Origin: Nothopassalora personata
Taxonomy: Eukaryota; Ascomycota; Dothideomycetes; Mycosphaerellales; Mycosphaerellaceae
Assembly (NCBI GenBank): GCA_033816765.1
Contig: CM066298.1
Location: 1,922,001 to 1,986,000 of the forward strand
Reading direction: 5' to 3'
DNA: 64,000 nucleotides
Program-made: the position numbers and the translations under genes
Notes under the pieces: model-generated
What the model saw: the letters and a program-made list of their open reading frames with translations, nothing else
What the model was told of the DNA's origin: nothing
The model's database searches: none
Shown: positions 33,660-43,825 of the stretch, piece after piece
How the letters are laid out: each line of letters begins with the position of its first letter
How positions within the stretch are numbered: position 1 is the first letter of the stretch

Positions 33660-34640
33660 GCTTGAGGCGGCAGGGAGTGGTATCCCAAGATCCGTTCGGT
33701 TGGTAAGTTACGAATGGCCTTTTAAGCTTGTGACAGATTGGAGTCGTCGAAGGGGGGCGCACCCTGTCCGACGCGGACTTATTCCATTGGGAGCAGTGAC
33801 AGGGGGAAAGGAGTCCCCGCCGCTTCACAAGGCGCAAGGGTGAGTACTGTAGTCCGCAAATTCAAAGTTAGGCACGTGTTCCGGACGGTGTTATCGACAT
33901 CAGTGGCATACATAAGTGGCCAAAGGCGGACACGTTGGACGCACATTGGCGAGACCTGTCATGCAAGGGGGTTCACTCGCTATCTTGCCCAATCGATGGC
34001 GCGCGGTGGCGTGTGCGCTGGCCATGCTGTTGTTGTTCCATGGGAGAAGATCCCGAAGGTAGAACTAGTCTTATTGATTGCCGGCGTGAACGTGGGGTCG
34101 AGCACAAGAGGATCTACCTACTGTACCAACATCTGACTTCAGCTGTGTCACACAAGCGCGCTCTGTTTGGCACCGTCGTGGGGAGGTGCAGTAGGCCCTT
34201 CTTGTTACTTGCTTTTTTTCTATGTCGTGCAACTGACACCGCTGCAGAAGTGCCCCACGGCCACGGCTCGGAACGGAACGGGGGGCGGCGAACAGTAGCG
34301 ATAGGCGTAAAGTGAAGTAAAGTGCGATGGGTGTATATGGAAAGTGGGCTGGATCATCAATCAGGTGGCCATCAAAACTTTGCCACGTATGTTACCTGTG
34401 GTACTGTATGTGTGTAGAACTACTGACACTGCTGAGGCGCCACATGGCATTTGCTCACGCGCAAGTCTTCGGCTCCATATAGCTGGACCGACGAACGGCC
34501 GTGTTCTGCGGCCACCAGCAGAAAACGCCCGTGGCAGGCGTCTCGTTGGCCATGATATGGACGCGGATCATCATGTTCTTCCCCACCACCCTCGCCCACG
34601 ACAACGACAACAAACGCGCTTCTAGCTGACGACCGCGCTG
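33660..34640. other. intergenic, nothing recognised
   Basis: About 1 kb. Two short similar stretches (34220-34262 and 34405-34450, both around ACTGACAC.GCTG) suggest a small local duplication. No gene is supported. Confidence 0.45.
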
Positions 34641-35718
34641 ATGGAGGCCGACGAGCACGAGCACGACAGCACTTTTGGTGGTGACCGCGAGTCTCTGGCT
34701 AGCAGCAGCACCTCGCTCAGATCCGCCGCCACCAAGTTTCAGTTCGAGAACGGCAGGCGCTACCATGGCTACCAGGCCGGCAAGCACTACTTCCCGAATG
34801 ACGAGAAGGAGATGGAGAGGCAGGATATCGAGCATCAGAACCAGATTTTGCAGATGGACGGCAAGCTGTTCCTGTGTCCCCTGGCGGAGAACCCCACGGA
34901 CATCTTGGACCTTGGCACGGGCACGGGCATCTGGTGCATCGACATGGCAGACGCCTATCCAGACTGTCAAGTCCTGGGAACTGACCTCTCGCCCATCCAG
35001 CCTGGCTGGGTACCGCCAAACTGCCAGTTCCAGATCGATGACTTTGATAATGACTGGACATTCGGCTCGAACCGCTTCGATATGATTCAGCATCGCTTCC
35101 TCGTCGGCAGCGTGAAGGACGTGGGCGAGCTATACAAGCGTGCATTTGACGCCCTGAAGCCTGGAGGCTCTCTGCAGGGTGTTGAAATCCAATTTGGTGT
35201 CTTCTGCGACGATGACTCACTGCCAGCAGACGCTGCACTCAATCAGTGGACGCGTCTGATGGAAGACGCCTTCGCTAAGATTGGTGCAAGCCCGCCCATG
35301 GCTGAAGACTACGAGCGCTGGATGAAAGAGACTGGCTTTGAAAACGTGCACATGCATATTTCCAAGCGGCCAATGAATGACTGGCCTAAAGATCCGAGGA
35401 TGAAGGAAATTGGTAGAGTGTGTATTGTCTGCACTGCTATTTTGCATATCCTGCTGACAGTACTGTAGTATTGCTGTCTCAACTGGCTCGAAGGTGTCGA
35501 AGGCTTCACGATGGCACCTTTCACTCGCATACTCGGCTGGTCTCCAGAAGAAGTGCATGTCTTCCTTGCCAAGGTACGCAAAGAATCTGTCACGCGGAGG
35601 ATTCATGCGTATATGAAAGGGTGAGTATTCTTACACTTCCCGCACGTTGAGAGAACACTGACCCAGTTCTTGTAGCATCGTCGTTTGGGGCACAAAACCA
35701 TTACATCCTGAACTCTAG
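34641..35718 (+). CDS. LaeA-like SAM-dependent methyltransferase
   Basis: Exons 34641-35417, 35469-35620 and 35676-35718, with introns of 51 and 55 bp, give 323 residues. The acidic N-terminus is followed by GRRYHGYQAGKHYFPNDEKE, which is typical of the fungal LaeA/TAM-methyltransferase group. SAM motif I is ILDLGTGTGIWCIDMADAYP (about 91-110) and the post-motif is VLGTDLSPIQPGWVPPNC. FDMIQHRFLVGSV and LKPGGSLQGVEIQ complete the Rossmann core. The C-terminus ends VVWGTKPLHPEL in the last small exon. Family members include LaeA, a nuclear regulator of secondary metabolism, and many paralogues of unknown role; this is likely a paralogue. The substrate is unknown. Confidence 0.85.
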
Positions 35719-36118
35719 CTCGTCGTAGCATATACAACCACAATCTCAATCACGGTCATCGTCACCATCAACCTCCATGATTCCAGCCACTACTTCACTC
35801 GCACGACCAACACACTCCTCGGCCCATCCCGCCCCGCCGATTTCTCACACCCCTCCCACTCCTTCCAAAACATCTTCTTCCCGTTCTCCAACCACTTCAC
35901 CTTCCTCCTCTCCCCACACCCCACTCCCATACTCAATCCCTAACATCGCCTCATGGGTCCCGCTCAACCTCCGCCGAACATCTCCGATCCGCACATCAGC
36001 CACGCGCACTACCCGGACAGAAGACGTCAGCTACACACAAGATCCACATGGCAATGCTCAAGCGGGGTTTCAGGAACGAGCATGTCTCAGGCAGACGAGG
36101 TCTTCTGCCCTTTCGTAC

Positions 36119-36361
36119 TTACCTGGATATTGGTGCATGAACCTCGTCATTCCAGCGGATCAAGACTCGTTTCGTCTCGGTGGGGAAGAGATAGTATTCG
36201 TCAGTGGCTACGTCGGGCTTGGCTGGGACGCCGGTAGGGAGGGGGCGGACGCTTGCGGTTTCGTTGTAGAGGGCTGAGGGCATCAGGGCGTGGTCGCGGG
36301 TGCTGGAGTTCGAGGCCATAAAGCTTGTCGGCATGTTGGTGTGCTGTTTCGACCAGACCAT
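36119..36361 (-). CDS. possible small gene or exon, unassigned
   Basis: This minus-strand frame of 80 codons starts directly after a TATATAG motif (ATG at 36361) and reads MVWSKQHTNMPTSFMASNSS at the start, ending RVLIRWNDEVHAPIS next to a good splice donor (GTAAGT, about 36114-36119). A second open stretch lies at about 35830-36030 on the same strand, but I could not join the two without a stop. It may be the first exon of a degraded or mis-read gene. An overlapping plus-strand frame is Pro/Ser/Thr-rich and less convincing. Confidence 0.3.
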   Translation of the reverse strand: MVWSKQHTNMPTSFMASNSSTRDHALMPSALYNETASVRPLPTGVPAKPDVATDEYYLFPTETKRVLIRWNDEVHAPISR

Positions 36362-36618
36362 GTGCTATATATGTTGGGCGGTCTTGGAAGTAGGCTCAGG
36401 ACTTCAGGGCCGAGCATTTGGAGGGAGAGGCCAAGAAGGTCACCTGGCGTCCGTAGTTCCCACCCGTGTGGTTGGGGTACCGCGAGCAAGTTTCGAGACT
36501 GAGCTTGCTTTATCACTGGAATGCGTTGCTGCAAGCGGTGAGTAGACACTTCTTTGTTTATAGCTAACGATCGTGATTTCGCGCCTTTCAACGCATATGA
36601 TCGCCGACTGTTAATCAC

Positions 36619-37022
36619 GATCGTTGTTGTTTCTCCAATGAATGGCTGGGTTGAGATCTGGAGTCCCTCCCTGCTTGCTGCAGGTTTGAGGCACGAGTAG
36701 AAGAACTACCGCGATTTTTTATTGTTCAAACGACGATCTCACTGCCGATCCACGCTGATCACCCAGAGACATGGTCGCAGTGGGGCTTAGTGGTTCTGTC
36801 AAGGTAGACGTCGTGTCTCCATCAACTACATCAAAGTGCAATCAACAGGACTTGAGCATCAACCACAAACGACATGGTGAAGGAGATGGAGCAGCAGACA
36901 GCAGAGCTCCGACATCTGACTGCATGTCGACATGAATCCTTCGCGGCTCAGAGCTCCGTCTGGCATCGGTAAGGCGCGGAATCCTTCACCTCGCGAAACA
37001 TCTCATAGCCGACACTCTCTAC

Positions 37023-37057
<35 letters not shown>

Positions 37058-38474
37058 GTTCCCCGCGGAACTCGTTGACTAGGCATGAAGTGTTGGCGGC
37101 AGGGCGCAGCTGGTGTGTGCAAATAACGTTTGTCGCACGCATATTCCGAACCTTCGCGAGCAATTTAGTTCACGCATTCTCGTAAGAGATTATTTGTATA
37201 CCTTTGACGGTTATTCGCGTACGGGAGAGGGCCCTAATACGCCCTATAGCGTCACCTCGAGGTCGGCGACGCTATTACCTTGAAGATATCACGCCCATAT
37301 CGTCGTTGCTACCTTTCGAGGACCCGACTTTTGCCTTAGGCACCAAGATAATATAGAGACTTGAGGGTACATACCCTCTATCGGGGGTGCTCGGAGTTTC
37401 TCGGCGATATACCTCTACTGTGTCTAGGCTCTGGGCCTTGGTCTACAACATATCCACCTTGCGGCTAGAAATCCGATGCACCCTTCTCGGAAATGAGGTC
37501 CGTCATGCCAAAACCAGCAATCCGGTGGCACAGCATTCAAAGGAAGTATTGAGGCCGAGGGCTCTTCCTGCAGGAATTAGATTACCCGCACAGCGCGAAC
37601 AGTGTTGTTGGGGTTTGGGGGAAAGGATCCACTGCCACGCGAATATGGTCAGACCCCTTGGAGTCCCCATTTCCGAGAGGTCTTATCACGTGGAGAAACA
37701 CCACGAGATCTAGCATCCGGACCACAAGATGCATAAGCGGTCTTGGATTCCAATGAAGATCGCTTGGCTATACTAGCATTATCACTTGGCTTTGGACCGT
37801 CGTTGGCTTCCAAGGCTCCAGCTGCACGCCACATTCCTTGGGTCGTGCAAGCACTGCCGATGGTCTCGTGGCGCTCTCTTTCCTTCGGCGGGGCTCCTTG
37901 CAGATGTCACTGTCATTCTGGATTATCCACTTTCGGCACGAGGGGCGAGTCTCTTTCAGCAGTATGGATCGGGAGGATACGGTCGCTTAGGAGCACGAGA
38001 ATATCGCGGCCTTTGCATCGCGCTGTTGAGGTTGCTGCCAAGGGCGGCAACTCGAGATATGGATACCACGACGGCGAAGGAAGAGGCTCAAGTGGTATGG
38101 TGTTCGATGAAAGGGTAGCAGTCAGTCAGTCGGCCAAGGCTGGGCGACGGCAGGACGCACAACTCTACAACCCGATGATACCAGCATGCAACAAAGTACA
38201 AGAAGCTGCCGATCAACGCTGCCATTCGAGTGAACACGACCAGGGCAAGCTGAACTGCTGTGAGCCACTACAAAAGCTCCCCTAGCAAGTCGTGTGACCG
38301 CCATTTCTGCCGCGCCTGCCACACAAAGCACGCCCCCGAGTCTTGTCCTGCTAAGCAAGCTGTCATGGAGCTTCCACCGAGCTTGATCGCAGACAAGTCG
38401 CACATAAAGACCTTAGGCCTCAGCTCCAAGTACAATCTCCTCATCACAACATCTCGAGAACCACCACGTTCAAG
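36619..38474. other. intergenic with microsatellite and transposon relic
   Basis: About 1.85 kb without a supported gene. It contains a (CT)n run at about 37030-37057 and, at about 37180-37450, a TA-biased, CpA-poor stretch that looks like a RIP-mutated transposon fragment of unknown family. Overlapping frames at 37743-38285 have no recognisable motif. Confidence 0.5.
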
Positions 38475-40354
38475 ATGCAGGCCACCGGCGAGCCAGCAGA
38501 GCCGATTGCGACTGGTGTTCTCGCCACTGCTAAGCAGGCTTTTGGCGATCTTTTCCGCTGGAAGCAGCGTGTCGAGATCACCAATGGTATGTGTTATCGT
38601 CTCGGAAGGCATTTGTCAACAGCATGAGATCGGACTCAAGCGTCTTCTTCCAAGCTTGCTTGAAGCCATGCGACCACGTCTCATGCTCGTCGAATATTAG
38701 GCTAACGTTCCTTCGCACCGCAGAATACGGCGAGAGTCGCTTCGAATGGCAGACACCGGCACCTCTTAAGAACCCCATTTCTCTGTTCAGGCAACTCTCT
38801 GCACAAGGCTGGCTCTTCTTCATCGTTGGGTTTGCCTCTTGGACAGCTGACGCATTCGACTTCCACGCACTCTCTATACAGACCGTGAAACTGGCAGCGT
38901 ACTACGACACATCTAACACCAACATCACGACTGCCATCACACTCACCCTACTCCTGCGATCCGTTGGTGCCGCTGTCTTCGGTCTCGCCGGAGATCAATT
39001 CGGACGAAAATGGCCGATGGTGATCAACATGATCATCTTGGGAATCCTGCAGATTGCCACCATCTATTCCACTACCTTCGGTCAATTCTTGGCTGTGCGA
39101 AGTCTGTTCGGCCTGTTCATGGGTGGCGTGTACGGTAATGCTGTGGCCATGGTATGTTGTCCCGGCTGACATTTTGAGACAGAGAGTTGTTACTAATCGT
39201 CTTGACAGGCACTGGAGAACTGCCCTGTCGAAGCTCGTGGTCTCATGTCCGGTATCATGCAACAAGGCTACTCATTCGGCTATGTCTGTGCAGCCTGTGC
39301 CAATCTCGGCGTTGGTGGTAGCGTCGAGTCCTGGAAGACAGTTTTCTGGATCGCTGCTGGCATGTCCATCGCGGTTGGCCTGATCCGTGTTGCATTCCCA
39401 GAATCCAAGCAGTTCCGGGAGCGCAAGGCAGCTGGTCACAAGGGTGCTGCACCCGGGGTCTTCTGGGCCGAGACCAAGAGAATGCTGGCCAAGGAATGGA
39501 AGATGTGCATTTACTGCATCATTCTCATGACCTGGTTTAACTACTACAGTCACACCAGCCAGGACTCATACACGACTTTCATGCGCACCCAGAAAGAGAT
39601 GGAGAACCATGACGCATCAATCGCCAGTATCTTGATGAAGACAGGTGCTTGTGTTGGCGGTACTGTCATCGGCTACCTCAGTCAATGGATTGGTAGAAGA
39701 CGTGCCATGGTTATCAGCGCGTTACTCAGTGCCCTCCTCATTCCTGCCTGGATTCTGCCAACAACGCTCGGTGGTTTGTCTGCCAGCGGCTTCATGATTC
39801 AGTTCTTCGTACAAGGCGCATGGGGTGTCATCCCTATTCATCTTAACGAGCTGTCTCCCCCAGCCTTCCGATCCTCGTTTCCCGGCAGTGAGTACCATCC
39901 ATCGAGCTTGACAACCTACAGCTAACACATGGCAGTCACATATCAGCTTGGTAACATGATCTCTTCGCCATCAGCTCAGATCGTCAATGCCGTTGCCGAG
40001 GGCAACCTTATCACGGTTGCGGATGGCGAGCGCGTTCCAAGCTATGGACCAACTGTAAGTCAGCTCAAGCCGCCGGGCACCTTCTCCTGTCTTAGACATC
40101 TGCTGACCTTCCCTTTCTGCTTACAGATGGGCGTTGCTACCGCAATCATCGCCATTGGAATTGTGGTTACCGCCGCGCTTGGTCCAGAGAAGCGTGGTAG
40201 CCACTTCGAGAACGCTGTCATTGGAGGCGATCCGATTGCGATGCAGGCGCATGAGGCAAAGATTGCTGATGTCGAGCGCGGCACTAGCGTTGCTAGTATA
40301 GAGAAGGCCGGGGCCGAGATAGTGGAGGCTGTCGAGACGGCAGAGAAGAAGTAG
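38475..40354 (+). CDS. Jen1-type monocarboxylate/carboxylic acid proton symporter (MFS)
   Basis: Five exons, 38475-38586, 38724-39151, 39209-39887, 39936-40054 and 40127-40354, with introns of 137, 57, 48, 72 bp, give 521 residues. The Jen1 family signature NYYSHTSQDSYTT lies in about the seventh membrane segment, and the MFS loop motif GDQFGRKWPM follows TM2. The sequence FRSSFPGITYQLGNMISSPS, spanning an intron, is also typical. Jen-type carriers import lactate, pyruvate or dicarboxylates with protons at the plasma membrane and are usually glucose-repressed. The start at 38475 (MQATGEPAEP) is chosen because exon 1 joins in phase to YGESRFEWQTP; later in-frame ATGs lie inside intron 1. Confidence 0.9.
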
Positions 40355-40480
40355 TAATGTATGTGGTTCACGATGATCATGAGACGCATGAGGATATGGC
40401 AGGCTATTCAGATCTGTAGCATGCCGCGAGAGATTCAGAGCATGACAGCGCCATAACTCTATAAAACAGCTTATCTATCC

Positions 40481-40606
40481 GGTGAATTACTCCCATGGGG
40501 ACAATTATGTCGTTTATTACTCTCATAGGGACAATTATGTAAAAATTACTCCTATAGGGACTTATGGGGATGCCAAATTACTGCTATAGGGACATATTAT
40601 AGCAGT
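40481..40606. mobile_element. partial MITE arm
   Basis: The sequence starts GGTGAATTACTCCCATGG and follows one inverted arm of the element at 26276-26797, including GGGATGCCAAATTACTGC. It then stops matching near 40606. Compared with the complete element it resembles the right arm read in reverse. The rest of the element is absent, so it is truncated. It lies about 210 bp before the Copia LTR. Confidence 0.75.
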
Positions 40607-40819
40607 CGCTCTTTACGACTTCTTTATGTACTACTATTATTTAATATGCTCTGCTAGTTTATACGAGCATATTAAGTAACAGTAGCTGGTCCTTCTAAAT
40701 CCCCTCCTTGCCGCGATAACCTGCCTCGTCTCCCAGCCTATCGGCCAAGCTTCGAGATTGCGGGGACAGATCGATTGCTAGTTGCGATACACTTACTACC
40801 TTGTACAACGAGCGAAAAG

Positions 40820-40995
40820 TGTTGTAATTAGGTATTTGACGAGTACAAGCTTCCAGATTGAAACGATAGGGTGGATTAGTAACCCTTATGAATTGCTACA
40901 AGGTGTGAGACTATCTAGCTATAGAAAACAGTGTAATATAGTGTGTGTGTGCTAAGTCCTGACTAATATAGACCTTAGTCACCTAATTCACAACA
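40820..40995 (-). repeat. 3' LTR of the Copia element
   Basis: This 176-bp LTR is nearly identical to 61328-61503. It is next to a pyrimidine run CTCCCCC (40996-41002), which is the polypurine tract when read on the minus strand, so this is the 3' LTR. Differences between the two LTRs are mostly C/T and G/A transitions in CpA or TpG context. Confidence 0.9.
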
Positions 40996-41269
40996 CTCCC
41001 CCTTTAGACTAACTACTATAAAGACAGTCTAATTAACTTAATATTACCTATGTTACTATATTAGTCTCGAACACCTTTACTAGTTCTAGATACTAGGTTT
41101 CTGCTATAAGTAAGCATATGCTAAGGATAGTAATCTTGTTAGATTTGTATATGTAAGAGACCTACTCTTAGACACACTTAGGCCTTATCTTTCCGCTTTT
41201 AGAAGTGAATAGAAGGTTCTCTCGGCTTAAGAAGGTCTAGCTAGGCAGTAACGCACAAACCTCGTAGGT

Positions 41270-42600
41270 ACGTATAAAAGAAGCTAGTTCTTTACTAAAC
41301 AACTCTCTCTACTTTATACCACTTTACACCTCTCTTCCTACCCTTTTTAGACTACTATATACACTTACATATCCTAACAACTACTATATACACATTCTTA
41401 AAGCTTTTTAAGAAGCTTTTAGCAAGGTATGCTATATATGTAATAGTGTTTTAAGGGTGTTACTAACTTATAAGTAGCATTATAGTAGATGTTATTAAGT
41501 AGACTGCTATAAACTAGTTTAGTAGTACTAGTAATGTCTTTAGTAGTGGATCTAGCTCTAGTAACGATTAAGATCCTAACAAGCGTCCTCCTAGTAATAG
41601 TAGAAAGGGTCTGCCTATATCTAGTAGGATCTCTAAGCGTGAGACCCTTATTAAGGCACTTAGACTAGTTAAGCAGATCATCGAGAGTAGGCGTAAGATT
41701 ACTAAGAAGAATATAACCTTGTAGCTTGCTATAGCATCCCTTAAGGTTGCCTTCTATAAGAAGAAGCTTCTAACTACTAAGGGTAGTATTACTAATCTAC
41801 CGAACTAGGGTTGGATCAACGCGGCTGCCTAGGATTTTAATTATATAATAGTCGACCCTTAAGGTCGTATTTCTAACACTATTACTATAAACCTTAATAG
41901 TAGTTAGAACTACCTTCCTGCCTTATAGGCTTCCGCTATAGACTATCTTATTTAGCACTTCGGCAGCGCCTATAACCGCTGCAAGGAGAGATCTAACCTT
42001 TCCTTTTCTAGCTGCTACACTATTCTAGGATAGTTTAAGGGCTGCTATACCAACTGCGCTCTTAATAATTATTACGATAAGTGTAGCTTCTTCTCTCTAC
42101 GGACCCTACAGTAGAGTACCGCTAGTCTATCTAGAACCTACTAGTAGCCTAGTGTAGGTTATACTCGCTCCGCTAGTGCTGCATTCTAGGGTAGTGCACA
42201 GTATAGTCGATCTCCTCCTATTATGCGTAGTAGTCCTCTACGTAAGGGCTTCCTATCTCTAGTTCTATACTCTCCTAGCATAAGTACCTCTAGATATAGT
42301 CTTTAGATGCCACCTACCTAGCTTATTCCTAGCGATGTGGACTAGCGCCTAAGCATCCCTAAGGCTCCTAGTAATAGTTCTAGAACTGTCCTCCTAGAGC
42401 TTCGCCTCCTATTCTCTAACTCCCTCTCTTAGGATAAGGTTACTACCTTAATTCGTTAGTTCCTACAGCGCTTAGGCACTAATAATAACTTTTAGGAGGG
42501 TGCTATGTTAAACTCGACTTCCTATAAGAGGGATTCTAGAGGCTCTAGTGGTTTTAGTAGTAAGTAGTAGTCTAGATAGTGTACTTGTATTAGGTCTTAG
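41270..42600 (+). pseudogene. RIP-degraded antisense reading frame in the Copia 3' region
   Basis: Between the RNase H end (about 42950) and the 3' LTR lies about 1.9 kb that Copia elements usually lack. On the opposite strand it has a TATAAAAG box (about 41271) and a CT-rich leader. A long frame (about 41535-42590) follows, interrupted only by TAG/TAA that could be mutated Gln/Trp codons. The product is Ser/Lys-rich at the start (SSGSSSSND, then RKITKKNITL) and has Cys pairs in the middle. I recognise no family. It may be an extra antisense gene of the element or another nested insertion; I found no clear boundaries. Confidence 0.4.
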
Positions 42601-43129
42601 TAATTTAGTTAGGGCTAAAGGATAAAATGGCCGTTATAAGCAAGGGCGGTCTACTTCTCTATTTCCTTTTGTTTTAATACTATAGCTCCCCTAAATTAGA
42701 GTCTATAATAATGAACTAGATCTTACCTTAAAAGGCGGTTCTAAAGTAGGCCTCTCTATAGTCTAGTTGCATAAGCATAGTAAGATATGCGATACCCTAA
42801 ATAAATCTAGCCCTTAAGGCTAATAAATAAAAACTTTCCTCTACTGTCTCTAAACAAATGAGATATTACTTTATAAATACTTATAAACAAATGAAGGTCT
42901 TGCTATATACAAATGAAAGTGTAGTTAGTCTCTAGAAGCCTCCCTTAGAGAATGTAGTTTAGTGACTTTAGCTTTATAAGCTAATCTGTAAGCTACTATG
43001 TAGTAGGGATATACTTAACTATAATTAAGCCTTCTTTATAAATATGTCTATAAAAGTAGTTCCTTAGTCTAACATGCTTAGTTCTTCTATAGTTGTTATA
43101 ATCTCTAACTAGCTTAATAGTAGACTAGT

Positions 43130-43522
43130 ATTGACGACTAATTAGTTGTGTCGACCTTAGGTTTAGTTATGTCGACCTTAGGTTTAGAGGGGGGGTCCCT
43201 TAGGTCTAACTTGCCCCAATTTCATTTAGGTTTAATTAGACATTTAGGTAAGCTAGCGGGACCTAGTATAGCTGTTAAGATATATACTACGTAGTTAAGC
43301 ATTATAAGCGTAGCATTAAGGTAACAATTCAATTTATACCTCTCGAGTAGAGGGCATAGGGGTTTAGGTCCGCTAATCCTCTTGTTTTATCTAGCTACTA
43401 CGCTGCTCGTCACGTGACCTGATTTCACGGTCCCGGGACCGGTAAATACCTCTGCTTACATAAGCGCCGCTCCACACTACCACAACTTAGATAGGCCTAC
43501 ATAGGGTAGTTAGTAGACATTA
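43130..43522 (+). repeat. 5' LTR of the Gypsy element
   Basis: It matches the 3' LTR and the left-copy LTR, contains two copies of the 21-bp module, an E-box-like CACGTGA (43411-43417) and the palindrome at 43422-43447. No convincing tRNA primer site is visible immediately downstream. Confidence 0.85.
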
Positions 43523-43579
43523 TTTTAGTAGTTAATAAGGGGCGTTATTAAGTGTATACCCGGTGGCGTATTAGCATCC

Positions 43580-43770
43580 AGTTTATAAGGTTAAAATCAC
43601 GGTTTAAGGTCTAAGGTTTACGGTTAAGGTTATTACGGTTTAAGGTCTAAGGTTCACGGTTAAGGTTATTACTTAAGGTTAAGGTTTAAGGTTCAAGGTT
43701 CACGGTTAAGGTCGACTAAGGTCGAAAACACTTAAGGTCTAAGGTATTTAGCAACAATCACGGTTATAAG
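43580..43770 (+). repeat. TTAAGG-like repeat leader of the Gypsy element
   Basis: The untranslated leader before gag is made of irregular repeats of AAGGTT, TTAAGGTC and TTCACGGTTAAGG. They do not form a regular tandem array. Confidence 0.7.
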
Positions 43771-43825
43771 GTCCTATTAAGTAACAACTAGTATTAGCAC
43801 ATTCTAAAGTAAGCACCACGTAACA

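Noticed and set aside
34455..35606. Minus-strand frames of 173 and 212 codons
   Set aside because: They lie opposite the LaeA-like methyltransferase exons and have no motif of their own.
37743..38285. 180-codon plus-strand frame
   Set aside because: No recognisable domain; two overlapping frames give equally plausible products, so I cannot support a gene.
43580..43770. TTAAGG-like repeats as an internal telomere sequence
   Set aside because: The usual fungal telomere repeat is TTAGGG; these units are irregular and lie in the leader of a Gypsy element.
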